The translations under genes were made by a program, and so were the position numbers. Of a stretch of 64,000 nt of DNA, positions 1 to 11,882 are shown one piece after another; the first letter of the stretch is position 1, and each line of letters starts with the position of its first letter. A model generated the notes under the pieces. The model saw only the letters and a program-made list of their open reading frames with translations. It was not told the origin of the DNA and did no database searches. Source of the stretch: Clonostachys chloroleuca (Eukaryota > Ascomycota > Sordariomycetes > Hypocreales > Bionectriaceae); NCBI GenBank assembly GCA_037952775.1, contig JBANAY010000003.1, positions 9,362,001 through 9,426,000 of the forward strand. Direction: 5' to 3'.

Positions 1-780
1 TTGTTCCTTAACCTGAGGCCAGTTGCTGCAGGCCGCCGCGGCGGTTAGCTACTCAAGGTCAGAACGTGTGGGGGTGTGACGGTTCCAAAATGTCTCTGAT
101 TCAAAGAGACCCGTTCCGTGGACAATGATGAGTTTACGATATTCATGCCAGTAGCGAGTTGAGGCAATGCCACGGTATTGTTGATAGCTGATGGGCGAGG
201 AGTCGCAGCAGGGCAGTGAGTGAAGCACAATACATGAGTGGCCCTTCTCAGTCAGCGGGCGACAGTTCTATTTATTTCTTAACATTTCGCATTTCATAAA
301 ATCATATAACGAAAAACACGGGCGCACTAGTGAAAAGCTGTGTCTTGTGTTGATGACTCTGATTTATCGTTTATAACTTGGGAAGATGATTCAAATATTC
401 TTAATAGAAGGCATTCCCTAAGTCAAACCTGGGATATTATTTTGTATCCTATGCTCCCTGAGAAATATTTACTCTAACACCGAAATTACAGGCGTAGGCA
501 ACTCCCGTTGGTATGAACGTAGGAATATAGGTGGCGGGTTGCAAACGGATTAGAGCCGTGTGACGTTCCGGAAAACGAAACATATTCCTCTATCATTTGT
601 CTCTAACCCCGAGAACAGGTTTAACTAATCCCACATCTAAAATACATTACCCATACATGTACTGGTGCTTGCTTATTCAGGAGAGTAGTGGTGCACAGTG
701 CCATCTTTCTGGACACGGATTTTGGAAGGCCCTATAGGCTCCAAAGGAAGCTCCTCCTCGGCGCTGTGCTTGCGATATGC
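1..780. other. Left edge, no gene recognised
   Basis: Only short open frames without family resemblance are seen here. The 3' end of the receptor-like relic on the minus strand begins at about 781. Confidence 0.5.
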
Positions 781-2227
781 CTATGCACCGGAATCTATGT
801 CGCGGTGGCTGTCTGTCCATGGTCCTGAAGCTCCCTGTTCTGACTCGCTCACCTTAAACGCAGGACCAGAACCCTGCCTTCTTCCAGAATAAGAAGTCGA
901 ACCGACCGTACCTGTACGATTCCTGAATAAGGGGCCTAGGGTGGGAGGGCAGGCACAGATGATGCTGAGGCCCAGCTGTACCATTGACCAAAAGAAAATG
1001 GTTGCATCGATGGCTAACATCAGAACAGTTAGAACTCCGCTGCCTCAAATCGCGATTTTCTTCCCCGCGTTGACGTGAATTCCGTACCTTTCTTTATTTC
1101 GACGAGACGTACAATGCTCGCAATACAAGTGCTATCGGAAATTAGTTGACCAGAATTAATGCGCACTCATAGCTGGGAGAGATAACAAACCTGGCGCCCA
1201 GCAGGAATATGCCCATTACTGAAAATCTCTTCCAGGTGCTCAACTTCAACTCTTGAACGGCAAAGACTGGGATCGACAGAATCAAGATATCGTAGAATAG
1301 GTTCGTCGATTCAAACGGGAGAAACACATAGGCTGTATGTATGCAGAGCTCGGGTGGGTTGTCGGTTGTCCAGCTGTCGACTGGGTTCTTGCACCTAAAT
1401 GCACAAAGAAATGTAAAGGCGATCGCCCATAGGACACAAATTCCCGAGACAATCGCTATGAATTTCTTGTTTCTTCTATTAACGCCGAAAATGTCCCAGA
1501 GAAGTGCCAGGATGCTGAACTTGACGATGACATAGTCGAAGGTAAATACAAGTTGGCTGATATAACTCATCTGGATATTTGAATGATGATTAGCGGACGA
1601 GCATTAATCTAATGTGTAATGTAACGACCTTGTAAAACTCCTGAAACCATATGATATGGGCGAGATCAGTTGGATCAGTTATCGGATGAGGCTTGAATAT
1701 ACTGTCGAAGGCTGTATTTCGAAGATCTATCTCGGACTTTGGTTAGTAACTATTCGTCTGTGCCCTGATTATAGTGATGGGCCTTAAAAAGGAGAAGCTT
1801 AGGATTTTGAAATATGGGCAAGGAATGTCTAACAGTTAAATATAATACCGGCTGCTGTAGTACTTAGTAAATATGAAAATAAATATAACCTATTGCTGAA
1901 ATACTAAAAGATACGGGCCTTAATCCGAGCATATACTCTCAAAAGCACCGCGATCATGATTAAGATAAGTATAATAATATTAATCGCCAGGACCAGCTTG
2001 GATTGTCTATCATAATGCGCTATTTGTACAACTATCTTCGGGCAGATTACGATATTCACTGGCTCCCCGGTGACCCGAGTATCTATAATCGCCCTAATTA
2101 TCACCGGCGGTTCGTTGGTAGCTGGTTTAGCAGCAAAGCCTAGAAAGGTGATAGATAGAATAAACGAGGAATATCTAATTACAGAAGACTTGTAGCGAGG
2201 GTTTGATGAATTATATAACCAGAACAA
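781..2227 (-). pseudogene. Relic of a rhodopsin-domain (PTH11-like) integral membrane protein
   Basis: Pieces of the fungal rhodopsin-domain membrane family lie in order on the minus strand. The N-terminal part (about 2227-1915) ends in a hydrophobic helix followed by LLRVYARIKAR. A middle part (about 1712-1185, with an intron just before 1570) has several membrane helices and the family-like stretch KFSILALLWDIFG. The C-terminal part (about 1045-781) has FFWSMVQLGLSIICACPPTL, close to the usual end of helix 7, and a hydrophilic tail. The segment that should carry helix 2 (about 1905-1715) holds stops in all sensible frames and is AT-rich. I infer a receptor gene eroded in its centre, possibly by repeat-induced mutation. 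An intact gene with unusual introns is less likely. The family is thought to sense extracellular cues at the plasma membrane. Confidence 0.55.
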
Positions 2228-2765
2228 ATTTAACTTGCAGCTATATACTTAATATATATTGTTCCATCCTAAGAAAGATCTTTACATTGGAATTAAATAT
2301 ATTTCAACTATTAGTTCTTAAGGCTACACTGTATAACTGCCATCGAATTCCCATTCGGGCATAATATCCCGGCGTTATATCTATATAGATACAACTTAAT
2401 CCTGGTATCTTGGCATATTTTGATAGTTGATATATATATTAGTCTGCTGAGCCACGCATATAAAAATCTGGCTAATAAGTATATATTTGTACTTCAGTAA
2501 TTAAATCCAGATATTAGGGACAATCTTCGATCCAGTTTCCCTGAAAAATTAATAAAAGAATTATACGCTCCAGAGCCAACGATATTCAGCCAATATACAT
2601 TCAGCTGCAGATACTGTCCAGAGTACTATATAACTGGTAGGCTTTTCTTATGATCTTAAACTTTCGCTTTATATATTTGTTCTATATATTTAAATCCTTA
2701 CCTAATCTTAAAGACCCAAAATGCCCGGCCCGAGAGCTAGCCTATAATAAACCGCAGACAACTTC
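2228..2765. other. AT-rich, RIP-like spacer
   Basis: Dense in TA dinucleotides and short TATATA strings, unlike the GC-rich coding regions further right, and without an open frame. Together with 1600-2227 it resembles DNA damaged by repeat-induced point mutation. The relics on both sides fit this reading. Confidence 0.4.
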
Positions 2766-3130
2766 GTTGCGAATCTGAATAAATTTACCAGTAGAGAGGC
2801 TTGTTCGAATGGACGAAATCCATATACTGTTCACAATATGCCCGCTTTCACTTGGATTCCCCCGAAAATAGACAACAATACGATAGCCGAATTCATCGGA
2901 GGAATATTTGCCAAGGTTCAAACCCTTACAGTTCAGCTAGTGGAAAATACGACCGTTCTTATTGACGAACAAAACAATATAATTTCCCTCCATTTATTGG
3001 GTAAAAGGGATACTCCTGCGGGGCCGTTCACTATGGAAAAACAACTGATGACGGAAAGCTGGTTCGTGAGTCATGGGAGTTTGTTGATTCATTGACCGCC
3101 ACTCAAATGGCAAAGAGCGGCAAGGAGTAG
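2766..3130 (+). pseudogene. SnoaL/NTF2-like protein remnant
   Basis: An open frame from about 2766 reads DNFVANLNKFTSREAC, then the 2838 Met and on to RDTPAGPFT (about 3040). After a frame change it continues as DGKLVRESWEFVDSLTATQ to a stop at 3128-3130. The T-x-x-G-P-Y/F and E-F-V-D-S signatures are typical of fungal SnoaL-like (NTF2 fold) proteins of about 140-150 aa, often found near polyketide genes. The break lies near 3030-3055, and there is no in-frame start upstream because a TAA precedes 2763. I cannot separate a true pseudogene from an undetected first exon plus a one-base error in a G run. The RIP-like surroundings favour decay. Confidence 0.5.
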
Positions 3131-4784
3131 GCGTGGCGACCTGGCACTATCGAATACCATGTCACTTGAAGACGGAGATATCATCAAACTAACGACATAT
3201 AAATGCTGGGTATATAAGGTCTTAGAGATGGTACGGTTAATCTATGATGATCCTCGATACTAATCGCCGAGGCCATTTAGCATCTGAGCGAGGATGGTTG
3301 TACAATTGAATCAGAATAGGAAATCGTCTTGCCAAACCCTTAAATTTAAAGTATTTGCCATCAGACTTCAGGGAAAGAGCCTCAAGGCAAGAAATCGCAT
3401 CAAAACATTGCAGGATTCTGTGACTGAGGGCATGCAACGTTGAACAAATCTCATGAATACTGAGCCCCGGTCGTGCTGTTGAGATACTCAAGTAGTCCCT
3501 GGATGAGACGTTCGAGAAGCCTTTCACATATAACGCACAATCATAGTGTGGGGCATCAGTGACGAAAGGATCTTTCGTCTGGCTTGCCCTGAGCTGAACA
3601 ACGATGCTCGAACGGATGAGCTAAAGGATTTTGCGTTGTTGGTGTATTCCTTTATAGATATAGACCCCAGTATTATACTCTAACGGGTTGTGAAATTAGT
3701 AAGTTTATGTTTGTTCATGGAAAATTTTGGCACTGTTGCGTAAAGCCACCAACACTTGGAGCCGAGTTCCGCTATGATTGTATGGTTGTAGTCAAAACAT
3801 ATTGGTTTCGCTGCCTACATGGTGCGCTTTATCGCCTTTTCCGCGGATCTCATTTTCAAATTTTCACCTGACCTCAGAGCCGTGACTCATTTCTCGAAAA
3901 CCTTATCAAGAAGACTGAATGTTTATGTATTAAGAAGCCCCGATGACTGCAATCTGCCAAGAGACTACACCTACTCTCAATCTCACAAGTATCTATCAAA
4001 CCACCCTATCGTGATCCCTGCCCTGAACATAGGAAGATAACACATGATAATTGCCGATATTGAATATATCCAGGAGGAAAACCGTCGCCTGGCGAACGCG
4101 GCTATTTTGAGTATTCCTGACAAAAAAAATGAACACTGTAGAGGTGAATCAGTGACGGCCGTCAGAGGCTCGACTAGTAACTGCAATCTGAAAGACATTT
4201 CCACAACCACTGTTCTTTTCTCAATAATTAACAATGATGCAGAATAGAGGCCGTGTCTATCAAAATGTAGTCTGCGTATGACTTTGGTGTCTAGAATATG
4301 AGTGATTTCGACCCGCTTGCCTCTATACTGGCTAGCTGGCCCTTACTAAATCCAAGAAAGGCTTTTACTCATGAACCCTAATACCTTTGAGGGGCACACT
4401 TCCTGTCCTTAGTCAGATGAGAGTTCTCAACATTATACGCACGATCAGGCCAGAGCCCATGTGAGGGAGTAAGCAAGTATGTCGCTCAAACTAATTCAAA
4501 TGTGCATCAGTGCAGACGAGAGGTCCCCTGCCCATTAAATTAGACTAGTTTCGGCACGAACCTAATCGGCTCTGGTAGATCCTACACAGGCCGAGCGTGC
4601 TTGTCCGACTGGGGATGCTGGAACTCGCTTCTATTATAACTCCGCCCCGAGACCGAAGCCGCCGCCGTCTCATTATGTCATCAAAGGTGATGTATTATAT
4701 AACCGAGAACTGCATCCAGGACACTGGTTGTTTATCATGTATGAGAATGTTTGGAGTGGATGAAACATCTAAAGCACTGTAAAA
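3131..4784. other. Intergenic, no firm gene
   Basis: A 96-codon open frame on the minus strand (3237-3527) contains a Cys/Leu-rich helix faintly like an AflR-type regulatory domain, but it has no partner exons that I can support. Other frames are short. The right end is the promoter of the amidohydrolase gene. Confidence 0.35.
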
Positions 4785-6438
4785 ATGTCCATACTTCTCA
4801 AGGGAGGAGTCTTGCTCATCCATCACGGACCTAATGACGACGTCCACCCAACCAAGGCCGATCTCCTGATCAGAGACTCAAACATCGCGGCCATTGGTCA
4901 AGATATTGACCTAGGCGATGCTGAAATTATAGATTGTGTGGGAAAGCTCATCTCCCCGGGGTTCATCGACACCCACCACCACGTGTGGCAATCTTGCTTA
5001 AAGGCGACTCATCCCAATGACACCCTCTTGGATTATTTCTGGAAAGGTAAGCTAGCGGTCTCATAGGTTCCTTGTTTAGACCTTATTGAACGTTAATATA
5101 GGAAACTTTATCAATTCCATGTTGGCACCGGACGAGATTTTCTGGAGTCAGCTGGCTGGTGCAATGGAATGCGTCGATAGCGGAACAACAACTGTGGTTG
5201 ATCATGCCACAGTCAACTACTCCGAGAAGCATTGTAAGCAAGTACGCCGAATTAGAGTCTCTGGGCCATAGCTGACAAATAACTTCACCTAGCACACGAG
5301 GCGTTGAGAGCGACGATTGGATCTGGTATTCGATCCATCTTCGGGTATTGCCCAACACCCATTGTTTCGTCCTGGAACCCAGAGTTCAAGCTCGTACCGG
5401 ATATGCTCCCGCCATGGGTCATGGAGAATTTTGATAAGCTGGCCATCCAAAACCCTTTTGGACCGAATGGACGTGTCCGGCTTGGGTTCGCATTCGATGG
5501 GCTTTGGCTCCCCAAAGAATATCTGCAGCCGCTCTTCGCAAGAGTCCGAGAGGCAGGTGCGCAACTCATTACAGCACACGCAGCATATGGAGTCTCTTTC
5601 GGAGGTAAGTTCCATTTGTCGAGTTCTCTAGAAGAAGTAAACTGAGTGCTAAACCCAAACAGCGCCACAGGCGCCTTCAACTGTAGAGAATCTTAAATCC
5701 AAGGATCTACTGGGCCCTGGGCTGTTGTTGTCTCATTTGACAAACCCGAAACCTGGTGATACCAAGATTCTGGCCGAATCAGGGGCTACTATTTCCTCGA
5801 CGCCCTCTACGGAGCTACAAATGGGCCATGGGAACCCCGTCTGCTTTGACGAGCATCTGAAGCCACTCTCAGGACTCGGTATTGACTGCCATAGTGTATG
5901 CAGCGCATACATCCCAGGCCAGATGAACTTGGTCTTGCAGTGGGCTCGAGCACGAAGACATGAAGAGCTGGAGGCCAGGGGTAAATGGTCAAAGACCGTC
6001 GAGTACTCAGTGCGAGATGTTTACAACTTTGGCACCATCCAGGGCGCCCGAGTAGTCGGTATGGAATCACAGATTGGAAGTCTCTCCGTCGGTAAAAAGG
6101 CAGACATTGTTATTTTCGACACAGAAAGCCCGGGGATGGCTGTTGCTGCGGATAGGGATCCACTGGCGGCCATCGTCCTCCACAGCTCGATTCGAGACAT
6201 CGACACTGTTATCATCGATGGGATTGTGAGAAAGAAGCAGGGGCGACTGGAGAGCGTTAACTTGCCTGTTGGGATTGACTCATCAAGTGAAGGTGAGACT
6301 GTTGCCTGGAAGACTGTACTAGGGCGAGTAGCCGGCCTAGCCAAGGAGGTTGATGAGCGAAAGAAGGCCATCGATCCTGAGGTTGCTGAAAATGGCGTCC
6401 TCCAAGCCTTTTACATGAACACTGCGGCTCGATGCTAA
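4785..6438 (+). CDS. Amidohydrolase-superfamily deaminase/hydrolase
   Basis: Four exons (4785-5046, 5102-5233, 5293-5604, 5663-6438) give 493 aa. The N terminus has the small beta domain of the superfamily and then the metal-binding HxH motif in GFIDTHHHVWQS (about residues 59-70). A later GLGIDC motif and the C-terminal GSLSVGKKADIVIFD block match chlorohydrolase/cytosine-deaminase-like enzymes. Such enzymes use one metal ion in the cytoplasm to remove amino or halide groups from heterocycles, or to open rings. The substrate cannot be read from the sequence. Next to it lie a Zn2Cys6 regulator (convergent) and a short-chain dehydrogenase, which suggests a small degradation pathway. All introns have GTAAGC or GTAAGT donors. 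No defect is seen. Confidence 0.85.
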
Positions 6439-6671
6439 AGTGCACATGGGTTTTCTGTATTAGAGTGCATCCAAGGGTGAGGCCCCTATCTCAACATATT
6501 ATATATAACTATCTCCTATGCTTTCCACGCTCCAAATGAAAAAATAACATGAATTAAAACCCCAAATTAAATGGTCCAAATCATCCAGCCAGATATTACA
6601 AGCATACTCCCACATCAACGAGGAGCACTCTCACTGTCAAGCCTATAGATTCCTAGCCACGGCACTGGAAA

Positions 6672-8464
6672 TCAGGCTAATGATGGAAGTATCTCACTTG
6701 AGCTGAAGACAGCCCTCAACTTCAGCCGATAGTCCAGAACTCTCTCGATCTCCAAGTCGTCCTGTAGCCATACGGACTGGAGCATGCGGTGCACATTCTC
6801 CATTGCTACTGAGCCCGACCTGACGGCGGCCTGTCGCACAAGCTTCAAAAATAACTTGCGTCGCTCATCGTTGCGAGATTCTATCCCCAAAACCAACAGA
6901 GGAAATGGGATGTGGTGGATCTCCTGCTTTTCTAGTATAACATAAGCTTTCTGAAGCCATCTCTGGACCTTTACCGAAGGACCAGAGGATCGCGTAGACG
7001 CTCGTTCCAGGTAGATAAGTGCTGCTAGCCTATACAGCTCAACCAAATCCGCGGGAGTATCGACGGCGCCCGCTCCAGTAAATTCCGGTGATTGTAGCGT
7101 TTCAAGTTTGTTTTCAAGCAGGTTGAGGGAACCCACATAGCCGGCGGAGTGATAAGATGATGCTGAAGGATCTTGAATACTCTCAACCACCTCAGAGAGT
7201 ATTGTGACAATTTCACGGGGGCTTTTTGCTCCATAAAGTGCCTAATACCAGTCAGAACTGTGCGTGTGATACAAAGCATTTCGAAAGAAAACTAACTGTT
7301 AGGTCACTGCAGACTGTCGGCATCCCAAGGCGCTTCCTTGCCGGTAATTTCCAGTAGTCGTCTCCATTGCGCCAATTTTGCAGGCCAAATCGACACATGA
7401 CGTGCTGGTAGGCTACCCAATCAACTATCTCATGCAGCTCCCTTCCGTTTGAGGATTCGGCCAGGTTGGCAACCGTGAGGATGTGGTTTGCGCCGCAGAT
7501 ATACCATGGCCATGTCACCGCCGCGCAATTCACCTTTTTCCGTTTAGCTATTCGAACATTTCACACTAGATTCTAGAGAGAATCTGATGAACTCACCTCG
7601 AAAGAACACAGCAGCATCTGGGCTGCAACTTGCTGAACACCCGCTAGGCCATCGATACCGTGTTCGCTTGATCTCTTTAGAGCACGTAAAGCCGATAACT
7701 TCAAGCCATCTACCTGTAGCGATGGCCCATAGCGTTGAATAGCAGACACCGTAAGAAGCGATTGCAGTACAGCTTTAGAAGCCGGTGTCTTATCTGAAAA
7801 AGCAAGGCGAAGAATGACATCGCGAAAGCCTTCATAATCCTGATGGAAAATCCCCATGGTCTTATATGCAACGTGGTTAACTGGACGATGATTGAATGTA
7901 AGCCACGGCCTTATGCACATTAATTGGTGTGTTTTGTTTGCTCACAATAGTCAAGAAGCGTCTCATTCCCATCATCAACCTGAAATGGGCTCCAGGAAGG
8001 CGCCTTCTTTAACACCATGCGTTCCACATGAATGTTATGCTCTACACGGCGCCCGATAGCAGGTCAGCACTTTTATATAGCCAGGAACTGATCTTGCTCC
8101 CAGGGAAGTCTAACCGTGCATGCCAGAAAGGCTAGAGAGATGGTGATACATCTCCAAGTCCCAGAAAGTAGCATTGATGAACCGGGCTCTTGTGTCGCGG
8201 CTTACCGGCATCAAGCTCGCCTTTCCGACAACTGCTCGGCCACTTTTTGCGCTTGGCCATGAGAGGCGGACTCCGTATCCTTGGCATTTGTGGTTGGATT
8301 TTTTGCACCTGGAACACTCTGGGTAGCTCCGGTCACACATGACCTTGCGCTCTGCTTTTGTTAGCCTGCGCTCAGAACCCTGTCGGTGGCAAAGCTCCCG
8401 TATAATCGTAGTACGAACGATGCAACCCACCTTTGCAAGTCCAGCAACCTCGGGGGCGAGTCAT
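6672..8464 (-). CDS. Zn2Cys6 transcription factor
   Basis: Six exons (8464-8431, 8351-8115, 8041-7946, 7880-7597, 7533-7297, 7241-6672) give 485 aa. The first intron splits the zinc cluster: MTRPRGCWTCK lies in exon 1, and ERKVMCDRSYPECSRC followed by KKSNHKC lies in exon 2, completing the six cysteines. The remainder looks like the Fungal_trans_2 type of activation domain, with DVILRLAFSD and a long helical C terminus. The start at 8464 is the only Met that supplies the first two cysteines. The gene is convergent with the amidohydrolase and divergent from the dehydrogenase, with a repeated sequence in the shared promoter. Pathway-specific control of these neighbours is an inference. Confidence 0.85.
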
Positions 8465-9088
8465 AGTTGGCGCAACGAGGGCACTTCGTCAATTACAGAT
8501 AAATCAGTGTCTCGCCAGAAGTTGCCTTGATGCTGGTTTTGGAAGACCAGTTTCGTGGGAGCGCTGATGAAAGCTTATCTATTGCAGTGGAAACAAAAGG
8601 GTCTGGAACCGCTGATTAATGCAGAGAGACTGGTCAATCCTTTCCTAAAGTGGACGAAAGGCATCAACTTGCGAGCCGAGTCAAGCTGATCACTGCCAGG
8701 GTTTGACCTACCCACTCAGAGCTATTTGCTAAGATGGGTGGACTTGACAAGCCATTCCTAAAATGGACGAAAGGTTCTCGTTTGCGAGCTTACATACCAA
8801 AACCTTGGAAAGCCTCAGATGGCTATGGAGATGGTGTCATGACCGGCTGAGTTGCAATATGGACTATTGTAGAAGTCTAATGCGATGTTGTTTGTAATCA
8901 TCTAATACTAATCCACAGATGTACAATGTTCCTGGGATCCTTCCTTCAACTATAAAGGGCGCCATGTCCTGTCGGACTTATAGCCAACAACAACAGCAAC
9001 AGCAACAACATTCAGACAAAAAGCCAGATTCTCACTTCACATAACCATATTTCATTTCCCAACGAAAAAGAACCAAGTCAATTTAACA
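8465..9088. promoter_or_regulatory. Divergent promoter between regulator and SDR
   Basis: This 624-bp spacer separates two divergent genes. It contains a TATAAA box at 8951-8956, about 135 bp before the SDR start, and a CAA/CAG-rich stretch at about 8982-9011 that probably lies in the SDR leader. It also contains two diverged copies of a 49-bp repeat, listed separately. Confidence 0.6.
8628..8789. repeat. Two diverged 49-bp direct repeats, 113 bp apart
   Basis: Copy 1 is 8628-8676 and copy 2 is 8741-8789. Both share CCTAAA(G/A)TGGACGAAAGG followed about 10 bases later by TTGCGAGC. Homology extends leftward through a GACTgGtCAAtCC-like block. The copies sit between divergent genes, one encoding a Zn2Cys6 regulator, so they may be operators. 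Decay of a local duplication is the alternative. Confidence 0.65.
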
Positions 9089-10172
9089 ATGGCTTCCTAC
9101 GTTGTTACCGGAGTTAACAGGGGCATTGGAGTGTGTATTCGTGATATAACCGAGAACGGGCTTGAGTTCCATATACTGATGCGCGCCTGGCTAGTTTGAA
9201 TTTCTTCGCCAACTTTCTGAAAATCCTAATTCAATTGTTATTGGGTTGAGCCGCAACAAGAAAGCAACTGAGGAGAAAGTCAAGGCTGAGATAGGCCGCT
9301 CCAACATACATATTCTAGAGGCTGATGCGAGCGACGCCGCCGCTTTGAAGGTAAGCCACAAGTAATCTGGTTGATCAATCATTCTTGGGCTCAGCTCATA
9401 TTTTGGTCCAGCAAGCTGCTGCGGATACTTCAAAGATCACAGGCGGGAAGATCGACTACGTGATTGCGAATGCTGCCGTCGCGTCGGAATGGTCAGAGTA
9501 TGGAACCGTGGATTCCTTGTACGTTTCTCTACCATAAGCTGGACTTTCAATCGCGAGGCCCTGCCAGAAACTGACAAAACATCGATTTCTAGAGGCCAAG
9601 AGCCAGAGCGTTTCGAAAAGGACATTCTTGATACCATTAAAATCAATACCATCGGGCCTATCCACCTCTTCACCTTCTTCCTTCCGCTGCTGCGAAATGG
9701 TTCGGCCAAGAAGGCCATTGCGATTTCCACGGGAATGGCTGACGCGGAGATGATCAGCAAATTTGCAGTTGCCATCTCCCCGCCGTACGCCATCTCCAAG
9801 GGTGCCCTAAATGTGGCCGTGGCCAAATTTGACGCTCAGTACCGTAAAGAGGGCATTCTCTTCTTGGCTATTTCTCCTGGTCTCGTCGACACTGGCAAGG
9901 GGGCGAGCCGTAAGTACTCTCTTTCTACGTTCGTAGTGCTATTTTAAATCAAGATTCGTTGTACTAACAAGAATCCCATAGTCACCGAGGAACAAAAGAA
10001 GGGTCTCGGAGAAATGATCGCACAGTTCAGTGAATATGCCCCTAACTGGGCTGGTCCTATCACCCCTGAGGTGTCCGTAAAGGCAGTTTTGAAGGTTATC
10101 GACGAGTCTAGCATTGAGAACGGAAGTGGCGGTGCTTTCATTTCTCACTGGGGCGACAAGCAATGGCTTTAA
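9089..10172 (+). CDS. Short-chain dehydrogenase/reductase
   Basis: Five exons (9089-9130, 9195-9350, 9412-9518, 9593-9909, 9982-10172) give 270 aa, the usual length for a classical SDR. The nucleotide-binding motif TGVNRGIG is at residues 7-14, a NAA(V/G)-type motif follows, and the catalytic set is S147, Y167 and K171 (PPYAISKGALN). The first exon ends within the glycine loop, as in many fungal SDRs. It should be a soluble NAD(P)(H)-dependent oxidoreductase; the substrate is unknown. It is divergent from the Zn2Cys6 regulator and shares the repeat-bearing promoter, so co-regulation is likely. No defect is seen. Confidence 0.88.
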
Positions 10173-10658
10173 GGTCTTGCGATCTTCATACTCTAAGAAG
10201 CTAAGGCATGAGAGTGTGCAGGGGAATGGTAGTCCTAAATCTATAGTCAATCGAGCACGGTTATGTTCAAGTCTTTTTGCATGATGTAGGGAAGCTAAAT
10301 ACTCTGAATCTGAAGATATCTCTGAGGCACTGAGCTCGAGTTTCTAGGCTACAAAGCTCGATCACAATTTTTGTCATAACGCAGATTGTGCCGCAGACGA
10401 TGACAGTCTTATCCTACATGGGGGAAATCCTTCTTACTGACTGCTGGTTTATTCTTGAAGCGCCAAGAGCATGTGCCGCGAGAACTCACCACACAATGCA
10501 TGTCAGCACGCCACTAGCTGAGGCCGGAGGCGGAAAAGTCAGCTCCCCAACGTGTATAGATAGCGGCTACCTCTCAAGCTGATTTTGGACTATTTACCCA
10601 AATTTTTGGCGGAATCTGAATGGAACTTGTAGCTTCTGATTCCTCTGCAGCTTCAGTT
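10173..10658. other. Intergenic, promoter of the Cys-rich protein gene
   Basis: No gene is recognised. A Met at 10620 could extend the next gene upstream by 13 codons, but that would place polar residues before its signal peptide. Confidence 0.5.
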
Positions 10659-11599
10659 ATGCTATCCAAGTCAGCAATTCCTCTGCTGCTAGCAGCAGTT
10701 TCAGCGCAAAAGACTTGCTATCGTCTCGATGGTTCCGAAGCGAGCTCAGAATTCGCACCTTGTAACCCAAATGCAAAGATTAGCGCCTGTTGCCATCTTA
10801 ATAAAGACGTGCCGGATATTTGCTTGAGCTCTGGTCTCTGCCTCTCTCAGCAGCCTGGGTACGAGGGACTGATGTATTCAAACGGCTGCACAGACAAGAC
10901 GGGCAAAGACTCTGCCTGCCCCCAGCCATGTGCTAATAGTATGACTGCCGGCGCCCCCTTGTGATAAGCCTTCTTATTATTCTGGCCTTTGCTAATCAGC
11001 AACCTCTCTATCGGGGAGTTTAGAGAACAGCAAGTCAGTTACTGCGTACAATGTTCTTCCTTGTGCCCCTGGAAGGCAGTTCTGTTGTCGTGCCTTTGGA
11101 GATAACAATAATTGCTGCGGTGACATCGTAACAGTCTCAATAGGGTCAGTCATGACAGCTGCGTCGGCAACGCTGGCTTCTACCACAATGGCGACCGGGG
11201 GGCACATTAGTGGAACTATCTCAACAACCAAACCGACGGCAATATCTTGCGCCAACTCTACGGATGCTAATACCCTTGATACATGTCCTAAAGACAACTC
11301 TGTGGTTATTGGGGGTGCTGTGGGAGGGGCTCTCGGTACCCTTCTTCTGGGCTCTCTAGGCACAATCGTGCTGCTACTCCTGAGAAGGACAAAAGGTATT
11401 TGATACCTTCTATATCCTTGTTCCACAGACAATTTAGAGATATCAGCGCTAACGAAATCTTTTAGCAGAACCTACCACACCAGGACCTTCAATATCAGAG
11501 TCTCCAAAGTCAGAGCCTCAAACATCAAGTCCCCCCTCATCATGGGCGGTATATGAGCTGCCTCAAGCTAAGCCATCGAGATCCGAGTTGAATGAATAG
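10659..11599 (+). CDS. Cys-rich single-pass membrane protein
   Basis: Three exons (10659-10939, 11000-11395, 11467-11599) give 269 aa. A signal peptide (MLSKSAIPLLLAAVSA) leads into a Cys-rich ectodomain with CYRLDGSE, ACCHLNKDVPDICLSSGLC, CTDKTGKDSACPQPC and FCCRAFGDNNNCCG. This pattern recurs in many secreted or membrane proteins of Pezizomycotina. A Ser/Thr-rich stalk follows, then one transmembrane helix (VVIGGAVGGALGTLLLGSLG) and a basic stop-transfer RRTK. The short tail is Ser/Pro-rich. The layout resembles cell-wall sensors of the WSC type, but the cysteine spacing is not that of a WSC domain. Function unknown; it should sit in the plasma membrane facing the wall. Starting at 10659 puts the hydrophobic core right after the Met. 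Confidence 0.75.
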
Positions 11600-11882
11600 G
11601 AAGGCATGGTATTAGAAAAACAGATTTGCGATTTTCTGAACTCTCTTAATGAAAATCAAGCTTATTCATGTATAGAAGACGGATTTTTTGTTCCTTTACT
11701 CAGCGAGCATGACGATCGTGCTCATGGTTCAGTTTATTTATGGGTACGGTTCAACGCACATGTAGAGAAGGCACAATTCAGAGGATTTGTCGCAATAATA
11801 GATTGAGTGAAGGCCCATTAATGAGTCTACGTATATATATAACTTAATACCGTTATGATTATAGCCTGACAAGAGCTTATGT

